64,000 nucleotides of DNA from an uncultured Coriobacteriaceae bacterium (GTDB taxonomy: Bacteria > Actinomycetota > Coriobacteriia > Coriobacteriales > Coriobacteriaceae). The notes beneath the pieces are model-generated. The model was not told the DNA's origin. It did no database searches and saw nothing but the letters and a program-made list of their open reading frames with translations. Of this stretch, positions 7,739 through 16,884 are shown piece by piece (the stretch's first letter is position 1; every line of letters starts with the position of its first letter). The stretch covers positions 248,001-312,000 of the forward strand of contig CALUOP010000002.1 of the NCBI GenBank assembly GCA_944322305.1, read 5' to 3'. A program made the translations under genes and the position numbers.

Positions 7739-8296
7739 ATGGCAGAAGAGAAGTACGTTCCGCGCCTCAAGACCAAGTACAACGAGGTCGTCAAGGCCCA
7801 GCTGCACGATCAGTTCGGCTACAAGAACGTCATGATGATCCCCAAGATCGAGAAGATCGTCGTGAACATGGGTGTCGGCGAGGCCGCCACCGATTCCAAG
7901 GCTATCGACGGCGCTGTGCGCGACCTGCGCGCCATCACCGGCCAGCAGCCCATGATCACCCGCGCCCGCAAGTCCATCGCGAGCTTCCGCCTGCGCGCCG
8001 GCATGCCGATCGGCTGCAAGGTCACCCTGCGCGGCGACCGCATGTGGGAGTTCTTCGATCGCCTGATGGCCGTTGCCATCCCGCGTATCCGCGACTTCCG
8101 CGGCATCTCCCCCAAGAGCTTCGACGGCCGTGGCAACTTCTCCATGGGCGTCACCGAGCAGCTCATCTTCCCCGAGGTTGACTTCGACTCCGTCGACCAC
8201 ACCCGCGGTATGGACATCACCATCGTGACCACCGCCAACACCGATGAGGAGGCCAAGGCGCTTCTCGACGCGTTCGGCTTCCCGTTCAAGAAATAA
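7739..8296 (+). CDS. rplE: 50S ribosomal protein L5
   Basis: 185 residues from ATG 7739 with AAAGGAG upstream. Typical L5 blocks: [19 protein letters not shown][10 protein letters not shown], R-D-F-R-G-I-S and the C-terminal A-L-L-x-x-F-G-F-P-F. L5 binds 5S rRNA and contacts S13 across the intersubunit bridge. It is the first gene of the second ribosomal block and is preceded by its own structured leader. Upstream codons open in frame to 7580 lie in that leader and have no start signal. Confidence 0.98.
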   Translation: MAEEKYVPRLKTKYNEVVKAQLHDQFGYKNVMMIPKIEKIVVNMGVGEAATDSKAIDGAVRDLRAITGQQPMITRARKSIASFRLRAGMPIGCKVTLRGDRMWEFFDRLMAVAIPRIRDFRGISPKSFDGRGNFSMGVTEQLIFPEVDFDSVDHTRGMDITIVTTANTDEEAKALLDAFGFPFKK

Positions 8297-8310
8297 CTTA
8301 GGTTCCAAGC

Positions 8311-8339
8311 GGCCCTGCGGGCATCCGGCCTGCAGGGCC
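8311..8339 (+). other. Small hairpin between rplE and rpsZ
   Basis: GGCCCTGC (8311-8318) pairs with GCAGGGCC (8332-8339) around a 13-base loop, in the 69-base gap between rplE and rpsZ. No T-tract follows, so it is unlikely to end transcription. It could protect or separate the mRNA segments. Confidence 0.5.
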
Positions 8340-8365
8340 CGTAGCACATAGGTGAGGAGGAATAC

Positions 8366-8551
8366 GTGGCTAAGACATCGATGATCGTCAAGCAGCAGCG
8401 CGAGCCGAAGTTCTCGACCCGCAAGTACACCCGTTGCCAGCGTTGCGGCCGTCCGCACTCGGTCTACCGCAAGTTCGGCATCTGCCGTGTCTGCTTCCGC
8501 GAGCTTGCGCTCAAAGGCGAACTTCCGGGCATCAAGAAGGCCAGCTGGTAG
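8366..8551 (+). CDS. rpsZ: 30S ribosomal protein S14 type Z (zinc-binding)
   Basis: 61 residues from a GTG at 8366 (GGAGGAA upstream), translated M-A-K-T-S-M-I-V-K. Short zinc-binding form of S14 with C-x-x-C-G-R-P and C-x-x-C-F-R-E-L, which hold one zinc ion. S14 is a late-assembling protein of the 30S head. It occupies the usual rpsN position between L5 and S8. Confidence 0.98.
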   Translation: MAKTSMIVKQQREPKFSTRKYTRCQRCGRPHSVYRKFGICRVCFRELALKGELPGIKKASW

Positions 8552-8662
8552 CCACTGCCAGGCCGCGCGTCCCGCGCGGTGGAAGAACGTAGGATAGGCT
8601 CTCCCGCCATGGGAGGGAGAGGACCGTCCGTACGGGTTCATCAAGAACGAAGGAGAATCTGC

Positions 8663-9061
8663 ATGAACGTTACCGACCCTATCGCAGATATGCTGACGCG
8701 CATCCGCAACGCTAACGCTGCGAATAAGGCCACGGTCTCGATGCCGAGCAGCAAGAAGCTCGTCGAGATCGTTCGCGTCATCCAGGAGGAGGGGTACATC
8801 GAGTCCTACTCCGTCGAGGACACCTACCCCGCCAAGACCCTCCACATCACCCTCAAGTACGGCCCGAAGAAGGCCAAGGTCATCCGCGGGATCAAGCGCA
8901 TCTCCAAGCCGGGTCTGCGCATCTACTCCTCCTGCGCCGACCTGCCCCGCGTGCTGGGTGGCCTCGGCACTGCCGTGATCTCCACCAGCCACGGCGTCAT
9001 GGCCGACCGCGACGCCCGCAAGCTGGGCGTTGGCGGCGAGGTCGTCGCCTACATCTGGTAA
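8663..9061 (+). CDS. rpsH: 30S ribosomal protein S8
   Basis: 132 residues, normal S8 length, from ATG 8663 with GAAGGAG upstream. The start [13 protein letters not shown] and the end S-T-S-H-G-V-M[14 protein letters not shown] are hallmark S8 sequences. S8 is a primary 16S rRNA binder. In E. coli it represses the spc operon by binding mRNA at rplE, which makes it one candidate ligand for the rplE leader here. Confidence 0.98.
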   Translation: MNVTDPIADMLTRIRNANAANKATVSMPSSKKLVEIVRVIQEEGYIESYSVEDTYPAKTLHITLKYGPKKAKVIRGIKRISKPGLRIYSSCADLPRVLGGLGTAVISTSHGVMADRDARKLGVGGEVVAYIW

Positions 9062-9091
9062 CTTCGGCGAGATAAAGGAAAGGAGAAAACC

Positions 9092-9628
9092 GTGTCTCGT
9101 ATCGGTAAGAAGCCTGTCCAGATTCCCGCCGGGGTCGAAGTGACAGTCAACGACAAGAACATCGCCGTCAAGGGCGCCAAGGGCCAGCTCGACTACACCT
9201 TCGCCGACGTCATCAGCGTCGCGGTGGAGGAGAACGAGATCGTCGTTACCCGCGCCAACGAGGAGCGCGCTTCCCGCGCCCTGCACGGCCTTACCCGCGC
9301 GCTCATCCACAACATGGTTGTGGGCGTGTCCGAGGGCTTCACCAAGACCCTCGAGCTCGTGGGCGTCGGCTACCGTGCCCAGCTCAAGGGCGACGAGCTC
9401 AACCTCTCGCTCGGCTTCTCCCACCCGGTGACCTACAAGGCTCCGGCCGGCATCACCTTCGAGTGCCCCGACCAGACCCACATCAAGATCTCGGGTGTTG
9501 ACAAGCAGCAGGTCGGCCAGGTGGCCGCCGAGATCCGCGGCATCCGTCCGCCGGAGCCCTACAAGGGCAAGGGCGTGCGCTACCAGGACGAGCACGTCCG
9601 TCGCAAGCTCGGCAAGGCTGCCAAGTAG
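9092..9628 (+). CDS. rplF: 50S ribosomal protein L6
   Basis: 178 residues from GTG 9092 with AAAGGAGA upstream. Begins S-R-I-G-K-K-P-V-x-I-P; C-terminal signature P-E-P-Y-K-G-K-G-V-R-Y near residue 150. L6 lies near the GTPase-associated centre and is needed for late 50S assembly. A small hairpin (CCGTCAC/GTGACGG) fills part of the gap before rplR. Confidence 0.98.
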   Translation: MSRIGKKPVQIPAGVEVTVNDKNIAVKGAKGQLDYTFADVISVAVEENEIVVTRANEERASRALHGLTRALIHNMVVGVSEGFTKTLELVGVGYRAQLKGDELNLSLGFSHPVTYKAPAGITFECPDQTHIKISGVDKQQVGQVAAEIRGIRPPEPYKGKGVRYQDEHVRRKLGKAAK

Positions 9629-9693
9629 CATTCGCTAACGGCTCGGTCAAAGACCGTCACCCCGTCAGGTGACGGCAAGATAAGGAGATCAGC

Positions 9694-10062
9694 ATGAACA
9701 AGCAGAAGGCGAAGCGGGAAGGCCTCAAGCGCCGTCAGCGTCGCATCCGCGGCAAGATCAGCGGCACCGCCGAGCGTCCGCGCCTGCGCGTGACCCGCAC
9801 CAACGCTAACATCCACGCCCAGATCATCGACGACTCCGAGGGCATGAGCAAGACGCTCGTCTCCGCTTCCTCCATCGAGTCCCAGTTCAAGGGCGAGAAC
9901 GGCGGCAACAAGGAAGCTGCTGCCAAGATCGGCAAGCTCGTTGCCGAGCGCGCGCTCGAGAAGGGCATCACCCAGGTGGTGTTCGACCGCGGCGGCCGCA
10001 TCTACCATGGCCGCGTGAAGGCCCTCGCCGAGGCTGCCCGCGAGGCCGGCCTGAAGTTCTAG
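9694..10062 (+). CDS. rplR: 50S ribosomal protein L18
   Basis: 122 residues from ATG 9694 with AAGGAG upstream. Basic N-terminus ([15 protein letters not shown]), then [10 protein letters not shown] and the C-terminal F-D-R-G-G[19 protein letters not shown], which is diagnostic for L18. It binds 5S rRNA together with L5 and L25. It lies 11 bases before rpsE. Confidence 0.98.
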   Translation: MNKQKAKREGLKRRQRRIRGKISGTAERPRLRVTRTNANIHAQIIDDSEGMSKTLVSASSIESQFKGENGGNKEAAAKIGKLVAERALEKGITQVVFDRGGRIYHGRVKALAEAAREAGLKF

Positions 10063-10073
10063 GAGGAGAATAC

Positions 10074-10598
10074 ATGGCTCGTAATCAGAACAGGCGCCAG
10101 GAGGCCTCCGAGCTTCAGGAGCGCGTCGTTTTCATCAACCGTGTGTCCAAGACCGTCAAGGGCGGCCGTCGCATGTCGCTCGCCGCGCTGGTCGTCGTGG
10201 GTGACGGCAAGGGCAACGTCGGCATCGGCATGGGCAAGTCCGCCGAGGTTCCGCTGGCCATCAGCAAGGCCGTCGAGGACGCCAAGAAGAACATGTTCCA
10301 CGTGCCGGTGGTTGACGAGCGCACCATCCCGCACGCGGTCGAGGGCCACTTCGGTGCCGGCAACGTCATCATCCGCCCGGCTATCGAGGGTACCGGCGTC
10401 ATCGCCGGCGGCGCCCTGCGCCCGCTGTTCGAGATCTGCGGCATCAAGGACGTCATCGCCAAGTCGCTGGGCACCAGCAACGGCCTGAACGTCATCAAGG
10501 CTGCCGTTGACGGCCTCAAGCAGCTCTCCAGCGTTGAGGAGACGGCCGAGCGCCGCGGCCTCACCGTTTCCGAGATGTTCCACGGTAAGGAGAACTAA
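10074..10598 (+). CDS. rpsE: 30S ribosomal protein S5
   Basis: 174 residues from ATG 10074 with AGGAGG upstream. Double-stranded RNA-binding domain with E-R-V-V-x-I-N-R-V-x-K-x-V-K-G-G-R and G-D-G-K-G-x-V-G-x-G, then the C-terminal G-A-G-x-V-I-I-R-P-A and I-C-G-I-K-D-V-x-A-K. S5 affects decoding accuracy and mRNA unwinding at the entry channel. Confidence 0.98.
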   Translation: MARNQNRRQEASELQERVVFINRVSKTVKGGRRMSLAALVVVGDGKGNVGIGMGKSAEVPLAISKAVEDAKKNMFHVPVVDERTIPHAVEGHFGAGNVIIRPAIEGTGVIAGGALRPLFEICGIKDVIAKSLGTSNGLNVIKAAVDGLKQLSSVEETAERRGLTVSEMFHGKEN

Positions 10599-10600
10599 CG

Positions 10601-10780
10601 ATGGCTAACATTAAAGTCACTATGGTGAAGAGCGTCATCGGTCGCCCTGAGACCCAGCGTCGCACCATGCGCGCCCTCGGCCTCCGCAAGATCGGCGACA
10701 CGAACGTGCTCCCCGACAACGAGAGCACCCGCGGCGCCATTTTCAAGGTCAAGCACCTCGTCAAGACCGAGGAGGAGTAA
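10601..10780 (+). CDS. rpmD: 50S ribosomal protein L30
   Basis: 59 residues, starting 2 bases after the rpsE stop; GTAAGGAG within the end of rpsE is its ribosome-binding site. Contains K-S-x-I-G-R-P-E-T-Q-R-R-T-M-R-A-L-G-L-R-K-I-G, the L30 core. Found between rpsE and rplO as in most bacteria. The start codon is unambiguous. Confidence 0.97.
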   Translation: MANIKVTMVKSVIGRPETQRRTMRALGLRKIGDTNVLPDNESTRGAIFKVKHLVKTEEE

Positions 10781-10783
10781 CCC

Positions 10784-11233
10784 ATGCAGATTCACGATCT
10801 TACTCCGGCAGCGGGTTCCACCCATCGCCGTAAGCGCGTCGGCCGCGGCAACGGCTCCGGCCACGGTACCACCGCTGGCCGCGGTCAGAACGGCCAGCTC
10901 TCCCGCTCCGGCGGCGGCAAGGGCGCCGGCTTCGAGGGCGGCCAGACCCCGCTGGCGATGCGCCTGCCCAAGCTCCCCGGCTTCCGCAACATCAACCGCG
11001 TCGAGTACACCGCGGTCAACGTTGCCCGCCTGGACGAGAAGTTCAACGACGGCGACACCGTCAACGCCGAGAGCCTCGCTGCTGCCGGCATCATCAAGAA
11101 CGTCAACGTCCCGGTGAAGGTGCTGGGCGACGGCGAGATCTCCAAGAAGCTCACGGTGGCTGTTGAGAAGATCTCCAAGAGCGCTCAGGCCAAGATCGAG
11201 GCGGCCGGCGGAAAGGTCGAGTTCCCGTGCTAA
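10784..11233 (+). CDS. rplO: 50S ribosomal protein L15
   Basis: 149 residues from ATG 10784 with GAGGAG upstream. The Gly-rich N-terminal extension (R-K-R-V-G-R-G-x-G-S-G-x-G-T-T-A-G-R-G), which threads into 23S rRNA, and the motif E-G-G-Q-T-P-L-x-x-R-L-P-K are typical. The last codons overlap the secY start by 7 bases, which points to translational coupling. Confidence 0.98.
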   Translation: MQIHDLTPAAGSTHRRKRVGRGNGSGHGTTAGRGQNGQLSRSGGGKGAGFEGGQTPLAMRLPKLPGFRNINRVEYTAVNVARLDEKFNDGDTVNAESLAAAGIIKNVNVPVKVLGDGEISKKLTVAVEKISKSAQAKIEAAGGKVEFPC

Positions 11234-12513
11234 ATGGTTTGAAGAATGCATTCCGCATAGACGAACTGCGCGGAAAGATTCTCTTCACCATAGCTATGCT
11301 CGTGCTGTACCGCATCGGTGCGCACGTACCTGTGCCCGGCATCCCCTTCCAGGGGATGGCGGGCCTTTTAGGAGTCGCAGGCGATTCGGTTGCCTCCGGC
11401 GCCATGGCGCTGCTGAACCTGTTCAGCGGCGGGGCCCTCAGCTATGTGTCGGTCTTTTCGCTGGGCATCATGCCCTATATCACCTCTTCCATCATCTTCC
11501 AGATGCTGCAGAGCGTGGTTCCGTCCCTCTCCGCCTTGGCGCGTGAGGGCGAGGTCGGTCAGCGCAAGATCACCCAGTACACCCGCTACCTCACCCTGGG
11601 CCTGGGTCTTCTGAACTCCATCGGCTACCTGTTCCTGTTCAAGAGCTTCGGCATCAGCTTCACCGGCGCCGGCGCTCCCGAGATCGTCTTCGACATCATG
11701 ATCGTTGGCACGCTTTTGGCGGGTGCCATGCTCATCATGTGGATCGGCGAGCTCATCACCCAGCGCGGCATCGGCAACGGCATGTCGCTCATCATCTTCG
11801 CCAACATCATGGCGGGCCTGCCCCAGGCGATCTTCTCCTCGCTTGACGGCGGCACGGCGAGCATCGTGATGACGATCGTGATCTTCGTGGTCATCATCGC
11901 CGTCATCCCGCTTATCGTCTTCATCGAGCGCGGCCAGCGCCGCATCCCGGTGCAGTACGCCAAGCGCGTGGTGGGTCGTCGCATCATGGGCGGGCAGTCC
12001 ACCTATCTGCCGATCAAGGTCAACACGGCCGGCGTCGTGCCGATCATCTTCGCCAGCGCCATCCTGTATCTGCCGGCTCAGCTCGCGGTGTTCTTCCCCG
12101 GCGTCGGCTGGGTTCAGGCTGCCGCCTCCGCGCTTTCCTCTGGTTGGCTCAACTGGGTGCTGAACGTGGTGCTCATCGTCTTCTTCGCGTACTTCTACAC
12201 CTCTATGGTGTTCAACCCTCAGGAGACGGCTGACAACCTCAAGAAGCAGGGCGGCTTCATCCCGGGCGTGCGCCCGGGCAAGGCCACGGCGGACTTCATC
12301 AAAAACGCCCTCAACAAGATCACGCTGCCCTCGGCCATCTTCATGGCGGTCATCGCCATCGTGCCGTCCATCGTGTTCTCGTTCACGGGCAACCAGCTCA
12401 TCCAGGCCTTCGGCGGCACCTCGGTGCTTATCATGGTGGGCGTGGTGCTGGACACGATCGCCAAGGTCGAGAGCCAGCTCAAGATGTACGATTACGACGG
12501 GTTCTTCAAGTAA
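11227..12513 (+). CDS. secY: Protein translocase subunit SecY
   Basis: 428 residues with about ten predicted membrane helices; forms the SecYEG channel in the cytoplasmic membrane. Signature blocks: R-I-G-A-H-V-P-V-P-G near the N-terminus, L-G-I-M-P-Y-I-T-S-S-I-I, R-G-I-G-N-G-M-S-L-I, Q-R-R-I-P-V-Q-Y-A and the end Q-L-K-M-Y-D-Y-D-G-F. The start is a GTG at 11227 inside the end of rplO; the family N-terminus M-L-x-G-L-K-N-A-F supports it. Confidence 0.97.
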   Translation: MLNGLKNAFRIDELRGKILFTIAMLVLYRIGAHVPVPGIPFQGMAGLLGVAGDSVASGAMALLNLFSGGALSYVSVFSLGIMPYITSSIIFQMLQSVVPSLSALAREGEVGQRKITQYTRYLTLGLGLLNSIGYLFLFKSFGISFTGAGAPEIVFDIMIVGTLLAGAMLIMWIGELITQRGIGNGMSLIIFANIMAGLPQAIFSSLDGGTASIVMTIVIFVVIIAVIPLIVFIERGQRRIPVQYAKRVVGRRIMGGQSTYLPIKVNTAGVVPIIFASAILYLPAQLAVFFPGVGWVQAAASALSSGWLNWVLNVVLIVFFAYFYTSMVFNPQETADNLKKQGGFIPGVRPGKATADFIKNALNKITLPSAIFMAVIAIVPSIVFSFTGNQLIQAFGGTSVLIMVGVVLDTIAKVESQLKMYDYDGFFK

Positions 12514-12538
12514 GTTCGCAAAGCGGTAAGGAGTCCAC

Positions 12539-13165
12539 ATGAACATCGTCCTGTTAGGTGCCCCGGGCGCCGGCAAGGGCACGCAGGCCCAGCGCCTCGT
12601 GGCCGACTACGGCGTAGCCCACATCTCTACCGGTGACCTGCTCCGCGCTGCCGTGAAGGGCGGCACCGAGCTCGGCGTCAAGGCTAAGAAGTACATGGAC
12701 GCCGGCGAGCTCGTCCCCGACGAGCTGGTGATCGACCTCGTCAAGGAGCGCCTGGACCAGGACGACGCTAAGAAGGGCTTCATCCTCGACGGCTTCCCGC
12801 GCAACACCACGCAGGCCGTGACGCTCGACTCCGAGCTCGCCAAGATGGAGCGCAGCCTCGACTGCGCGCTTCTGGTTGACGTTGAACCCGCGGTTATCGT
12901 CAAGCGCCTCTCTTCGCGGCGCACCTGCCGCGCCTGCGGCTACACCGGCACGGCGGCCGACGCGGTGTGCCCGTCCTGCGGCGGTGAGATGTATCAGCGC
13001 GACGACGACAAGCCCGCCACCATCCAGAACCGCCTGGACGTGTACGAGAAGTCCACGAGCCCGCTGGTTGAGTACTACCGCGGCAAGGGCATCCTCGTCT
13101 CGGTTGACGGCGACCGCCCGGTCGACGAGGTGTACGCGGACGTCAAGGAAGCGCTTGGTCTATGA
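12539..13165 (+). CDS. adk: Adenylate kinase, zinc-lid type
   Basis: 208 residues from ATG 12539 with AAGGAG upstream. Catalyses ATP + AMP to 2 ADP. P-loop G-A-P-G-A-G-K-G-T at residues 7-15; AMP-binding S-T-G-D-L-L-R; D-G-F-P-R. The lid (about residues 125-150) has four Cys in two C-x-x-C pairs (CRACG, CPSCG), the structural zinc site of Gram-positive-type enzymes. The stop overlaps the map start (ATGA). Confidence 0.98.
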   Translation: MNIVLLGAPGAGKGTQAQRLVADYGVAHISTGDLLRAAVKGGTELGVKAKKYMDAGELVPDELVIDLVKERLDQDDAKKGFILDGFPRNTTQAVTLDSELAKMERSLDCALLVDVEPAVIVKRLSSRRTCRACGYTGTAADAVCPSCGGEMYQRDDDKPATIQNRLDVYEKSTSPLVEYYRGKGILVSVDGDRPVDEVYADVKEALGL

Positions 13166-13950
13166 TCCATCTGAAGACCCCTCAGGAAATCGAAGAGTTC
13201 AAAGCTGCCGGAGCGCTGTCCAAGATGGTGCTCCGGCGCGTTGGGGCCATGGTGCGCCCCGGCGTGTCCACCTTCGAGCTCGACCAGCTGGCCGAGCAGC
13301 TCATCCGCATGCACGGCGGCACGCCCTCCTTCAAGGGCTACGGCGGCTTCCCGGGCACGATCTGCGCGAGCGTGAACGAGCAGGTCGTGCACGGGATCCC
13401 CAACCCTGACGTCATCCTGCGCGACGGCGACGTGATCTCCATCGACACCGGCGCCACCGTTGACGGCTGGGTGGGAGACAATGCCTGGACGTATTACTGC
13501 GGCGAGCCCGCGCCCGAGGTCAAGGCGCTGTGCGAGTGCACGCTCGACTGCCTGAAGGCCGGCATCGCCGAGGCCGTCCCCGGCAACCACCTGGGTGACA
13601 TCGGTCACGCCATCCAGAGTCTCGCCGAGTCCAACGGCTACGGCGTCCTGCGCGACTACGTGGGTCACGGCGTGGGTCGCTCCATGCACGAGGACCCCAA
13701 CGTGCCCAACTACGGGCGCCGCGGCAAGGGCGTCAAGCTCCAGGCGGGCATGGTCATCGCCATCGAGCCCATGATCACCCTCGGCACCAACCGCGTGAAG
13801 GTGGGCCGCGACGGCTGGGTGGTCTCCACGCTCGACGGCAAGGCGGCCGCTCATTACGAGAACACCGTCGCCATCACCAACGACGGCCCGGTGATTCTCA
13901 CCCAAGACGATCAGGGGCCCTGGTGCACCATGCAGGGCGGAGTTATGTAG
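13162..13950 (+). CDS. map: Type I methionine aminopeptidase
   Basis: 262 residues; overlaps adk by 4 bases. Removes the initiator Met from new proteins. Metal ligands are recognisable: Asp in S-I-D-T-G-A, Asp in G-D-N-A-W-T, His in G-H-G-V-G-R, Glu in I-E-P-M and Glu in H-Y-E-N-T-V-A-I-T. There is no N-terminal zinc-finger extension. The adk-map-infA order is the standard arrangement between secY and the alpha-operon genes. Confidence 0.97.
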   Translation: MIHLKTPQEIEEFKAAGALSKMVLRRVGAMVRPGVSTFELDQLAEQLIRMHGGTPSFKGYGGFPGTICASVNEQVVHGIPNPDVILRDGDVISIDTGATVDGWVGDNAWTYYCGEPAPEVKALCECTLDCLKAGIAEAVPGNHLGDIGHAIQSLAESNGYGVLRDYVGHGVGRSMHEDPNVPNYGRRGKGVKLQAGMVIAIEPMITLGTNRVKVGRDGWVVSTLDGKAAAHYENTVAITNDGPVILTQDDQGPWCTMQGGVM

Positions 13951-13987
13951 CGATTGCGTAAATCGCTCCTGACCTCGTCGTATGCGT

Positions 13988-13993
13988 TAATAT
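13988..13993 (+). promoter_or_regulatory. Possible -10 element before infA
   Basis: TAATAT lies in a short AT-rich patch 30 bases upstream of infA, in otherwise GC-rich DNA. A convincing -35 was not found at 16-18 bases. It may be an internal promoter raising expression of the infA-rplQ part of the cluster. Confidence 0.3.
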
Positions 13994-14022
13994 ACAGTAC
14001 TGCTGTCGTTCCATAGAGAAAG

Positions 14023-14250
14023 ATGATGCCTGTGAAGAAGGAAGATGCCATCGAGCTCGAAGGTACGGTTACCGATCCGTTGCCCAACGCGCAGTTCCGC
14101 GTGGAGCTTGAGAACGGTCATTCGGTTCTCTGCACGATCTCCGGCAAGATTCGCATGAACTACATCCGCATCCTGCCGGGCGACAAGGTAGTGGTGGAGC
14201 TTTCTCCCTACGACCTGTCGCGCGGGCGCATCACCTATCGCTACAAGTAA
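14023..14250 (+). CDS. infA: Translation initiation factor IF-1
   Basis: 75 residues if the first ATG is used; an in-frame ATG one codon later (14026) would give 74, and either is possible. S1-like OB fold: [12 protein letters not shown], then L-P-N-A[10 protein letters not shown], [20 protein letters not shown]-1 binds the 30S A site during initiation. Confidence 0.97.
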   Translation: MMPVKKEDAIELEGTVTDPLPNAQFRVELENGHSVLCTISGKIRMNYIRILPGDKVVVELSPYDLSRGRITYRYK

Positions 14251-14346
14251 GGCAGCGCACACAGCCGGTCATTCACGTCTGCGGCTGGACGAGTAGATAA
14301 CATTCCACAAGCACCACCCGTAAGAGCACTACCGAAAGGAAGACAG

Positions 14347-14460
14347 ATGAAGGTACGTCCCTCTGTCAAGAAGATGTGCGACAAGTGCAAGATCATCAGG
14401 CGCCATGGCAAGGTTCTCGTGATCTGCGAGAACCCGCGTCACAAGCAGCGTCAGGGTTAA
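14347..14460 (+). CDS. rpmJ: 50S ribosomal protein L36
   Basis: 37-residue protein, with GAAAGGAAG just upstream. It starts [11 protein letters not shown] and contains the zinc ligands C-x-x-C, C and H in C-D-K-C and C-E-N-P-R-H, the zinc-binding form of L36. Located between infA and rpsM as in most bacteria. Confidence 0.97.
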   Translation: MKVRPSVKKMCDKCKIIRRHGKVLVICENPRHKQRQG

Positions 14461-14475
14461 GGAGAGGAGATCAAG

Positions 14476-14847
14476 TTGGCCCGTATCAGCGGCGTCGATC
14501 TGCCGCGCGAGAAGCGCGTCGAGATCGGTCTTACCTATATCTACGGCATCGGCCGCACCACTGCCTCCAAGATTTGCGCAGAGTGCAACATCAACCCCGA
14601 CACGCGCGTGCGTGACCTCACCGAGGATGAGATCACCACGATCCGCGATTACATCGACCAGCACTACATGATCGAGGGCGACCTCCGTCGTGAGCGCTCC
14701 CAGAACATCAAGCGTCTGATGGACATCGGCTGCTACCGCGGCCTCCGTCACCGCAAGGGCCTGCCTGTCCGTGGTCAGCGCACCCACACCAACGCGCGCA
14801 CCCGCAAGGGTCCGAAGCGCCAGATCGGTGCCAAGAAGAAGAAATAA
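14476..14847 (+). CDS. rpsM: 30S ribosomal protein S13
   Basis: 123 residues. The start is a TTG at 14476 (GGAGAGGAG upstream), giving [10 protein letters not shown], the exact family N-terminus; no ATG or GTG fits. Later blocks: [10 protein letters not shown], and the tail G-L-P-V-R-G-Q-R-T-x-T-N-A-R-T-R-K-G. S13 sits in the 30S head and contacts L5 and P-site tRNA. Confidence 0.97.
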   Translation: MARISGVDLPREKRVEIGLTYIYGIGRTTASKICAECNINPDTRVRDLTEDEITTIRDYIDQHYMIEGDLRRERSQNIKRLMDIGCYRGLRHRKGLPVRGQRTHTNARTRKGPKRQIGAKKKK

Positions 14848-14862
14848 GGAGAGGTCTAGGTC

Positions 14863-15264
14863 ATGCCTGCTGCAAAGAAGAACGCGCGTACGCGCATCAA
14901 GCGTTCCGACCGCAAGAACATCGCGGTCGGTCAGGCTCACATCAAGTCGAGCTTCAACAACACGATCGTCTCGATCACCGATCCTCAGGGCAATGTCATC
15001 GCTTGGCAGTCCGCTGGCACCGTCGGGTTCAAGGGCTCCCGCAAGTCCACCCCGTTCGCCGCGCAGATGGCCGCCGAGGCTTGCGCCAAGGTCGCCATGG
15101 AGCACGGCCTCAAGAAGGTCGCCGTGTTCGTGAAGGGCCCGGGTTCCGGCCGCGAGACCGCCATCCGCTCCCTCCAGGCTGCTGGTCTCGAGGTTTCGAG
15201 CATCCAGGACAAGACCCCCATCCCGCACAACGGCTGCCGTCCCAAGAAGCGCCGTCGCGTCTAA
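14863..15264 (+). CDS. rpsK: 30S ribosomal protein S11
   Basis: 133 residues from ATG 14863 after GGAGAGG. Conserved [11 protein letters not shown][16 protein letters not shown], and the C-terminal [13 protein letters not shown]11 forms part of the 30S platform and the mRNA exit site. Confidence 0.98.
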   Translation: MPAAKKNARTRIKRSDRKNIAVGQAHIKSSFNNTIVSITDPQGNVIAWQSAGTVGFKGSRKSTPFAAQMAAEACAKVAMEHGLKKVAVFVKGPGSGRETAIRSLQAAGLEVSSIQDKTPIPHNGCRPKKRRRV

Positions 15265-15284
15265 GTTGAAAGGATCGTCTAACT

Positions 15285-15878
15285 ATGGCAATCGATAGGA
15301 CTCCGGTTCTTAAGCGCTGCCGCCAGCTGGGTATCGATCCCGCCGAGCTGGGCTACAGCGGCAAGGAATCCAAGCGTCAGCCCAAGCGTCGTCGCAAGGA
15401 ATCCGAGTACGGCATGCAGCTACGCGAGAAGCAGAAGGTGAAGTTCATCTACGGCGTGCTCGAGAAGCAGTTCCATCACTACTACGAGGAGGCGCTGCGC
15501 CGCGAGGGCGTTACCGGCGAGAACCTGATGCGCCTGCTCGAGACCCGTCTCGACAGCGTTGTCTTCCGTCTGGGCTTCGCCCGCACCCGCAAGGATGCCC
15601 GCCAGTCTGTGACCCACGGCCACTTCACCGTGAACGGCCGTCGCGTCGACATCCCCTCCTACCAGGTCAAGCAGGGCGACGTTATCGCCGTGGGCGAGAA
15701 GTACCGCGACCTGCTCCCCATCAAGGAGGCCCTCGTCCAGTCCGAGCGCTTCGAGGTTCCCGGCTGGCTCGAGGTTGACATCGAGAAGCTCCAGGGCACC
15801 GTGCTGGCGCTTCCCAACCGTGACCAGATCAGCGGCGACATCAACGAGCAGCTCATCGTCGAGCTCTACTCCAAGTAA
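15285..15878 (+). CDS. rpsD: 30S ribosomal protein S4
   Basis: 197 residues; ribosome-binding site GAAAGGA upstream of ATG 15285. The S4 RNA-binding domain is seen as R-L-D-S-V-V-F-R-L-G-F-A, R-Q-S-V-T-H-G-H-F-x-V-N-G and P-S-Y-x-V-K-x-G-D. The N-terminus lacks the four-Cys zinc knuckle (zinc-free type). S4 nucleates 30S assembly. Confidence 0.98.
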   Translation: MAIDRTPVLKRCRQLGIDPAELGYSGKESKRQPKRRRKESEYGMQLREKQKVKFIYGVLEKQFHHYYEEALRREGVTGENLMRLLETRLDSVVFRLGFARTRKDARQSVTHGHFTVNGRRVDIPSYQVKQGDVIAVGEKYRDLLPIKEALVQSERFEVPGWLEVDIEKLQGTVLALPNRDQISGDINEQLIVELYSK

Positions 15879-15910
15879 CCATTTTAAGCTGCTGAGGCTG
15901 GAGGTAACAC

Positions 15911-16852
15911 ATGTCAGAATTCATCAGGCCCCAGGTTCAGGTCGAGGAGATCAGCGACACCTCAGCGCGTGTCTCCGTCGAGCCGCTTGAGCGTGGGTAC
16001 GGCGACACGCTGGGCAACTCCCTGCGCCGCGTGCTGCTGTCCTCGCTCGAGGGCGCGGCGGTGGAGGCTATCCAGATCGACGGCGCCCAGCACGAGTTCA
16101 TGGCCATCCCCAACGTCGTTGAGGATGTCACCGACATCGTCTTGAACATCAAGGGTCTTGTGTTCAAGGCGCTCGGCACCACCGAGGAGGCTACGGCCAC
16201 CATCTCGGTCGACGGCCCGTGCGAGGTCACCGGCGCGGACTTCTTCATCCCGTCGGAGTTCGAGCTCGTCAACCCCGAGCACCATATCGCCACGCTCACC
16301 GAGGGCGGTCACCTCACGATGAGCATGCGCATCGGCTATGGCCGTGGTTACGTGTCCTACGAGGGCAACAAGCGCGAGGACGATCCCATCGGCATCATCC
16401 ACGTCGACTCGCTGTTCTCGCCCGTGCGTCGCTGCGCCAAGCTCGTCGAGGCCTGCCGCGTTGGCCAGCACACCGACTACGACCGCCTGGTCTTGGAGAT
16501 CGAGACCAACGGCGCGCTCACCCCGCGCGAGGCCGTGGTGCAGGCTGCCAACATCATCAACCAGCACATGGCTGCGTTCATGAACCTCACCGAGACCCCC
16601 GAGGTGGTGGAGGAGGCGTCGATCTTCGCCCCTGAGACCACCAACGACAACGCCGAGCTCGACAAGCAGATCGAGGATCTGGACCTCTCGGTTCGTTCCT
16701 ACAACTGCCTGAAGCGCGCGAGCATCCACTCGGTGCGCCAGCTGGTTGAGTTCTCCGAGAACGACCTGCTCAACATCCGCAACTTCGGCGTCAAGTCCAT
16801 CGAGGAAGTCAAGGACAAGCTGGAGTCCATGGGCCTGAGCCTCAAGCAGTAA
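15911..16852 (+). CDS. rpoA: DNA-directed RNA polymerase subunit alpha
   Basis: 313 residues, with GGAGG just before ATG 15911. N-terminal domain: E-P-L-E-R-G-Y-G-x-T-L-G-N-S-L-R-R-V-L-L-S-S (alpha dimerisation and assembly). C-terminal domain after about residue 245: L-S-V-R-S-Y-N-C-L-K-R-A, the promoter UP-element and activator contact surface, ending I-E-E-V-K-D-K-L. An acidic linker joins the two. Confidence 0.98.
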   Translation: MSEFIRPQVQVEEISDTSARVSVEPLERGYGDTLGNSLRRVLLSSLEGAAVEAIQIDGAQHEFMAIPNVVEDVTDIVLNIKGLVFKALGTTEEATATISVDGPCEVTGADFFIPSEFELVNPEHHIATLTEGGHLTMSMRIGYGRGYVSYEGNKREDDPIGIIHVDSLFSPVRRCAKLVEACRVGQHTDYDRLVLEIETNGALTPREAVVQAANIINQHMAAFMNLTETPEVVEEASIFAPETTNDNAELDKQIEDLDLSVRSYNCLKRASIHSVRQLVEFSENDLLNIRNFGVKSIEEVKDKLESMGLSLKQ

Positions 16853-16884
16853 CGCTTGTATGACCCTTTAGAGGAGACAAGATA

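Noticed and set aside
7718-9631. 637-residue minus-strand reading frame over rplE-rplF
   Set aside because: Shadow of four ribosomal protein genes; no recognisable domain.
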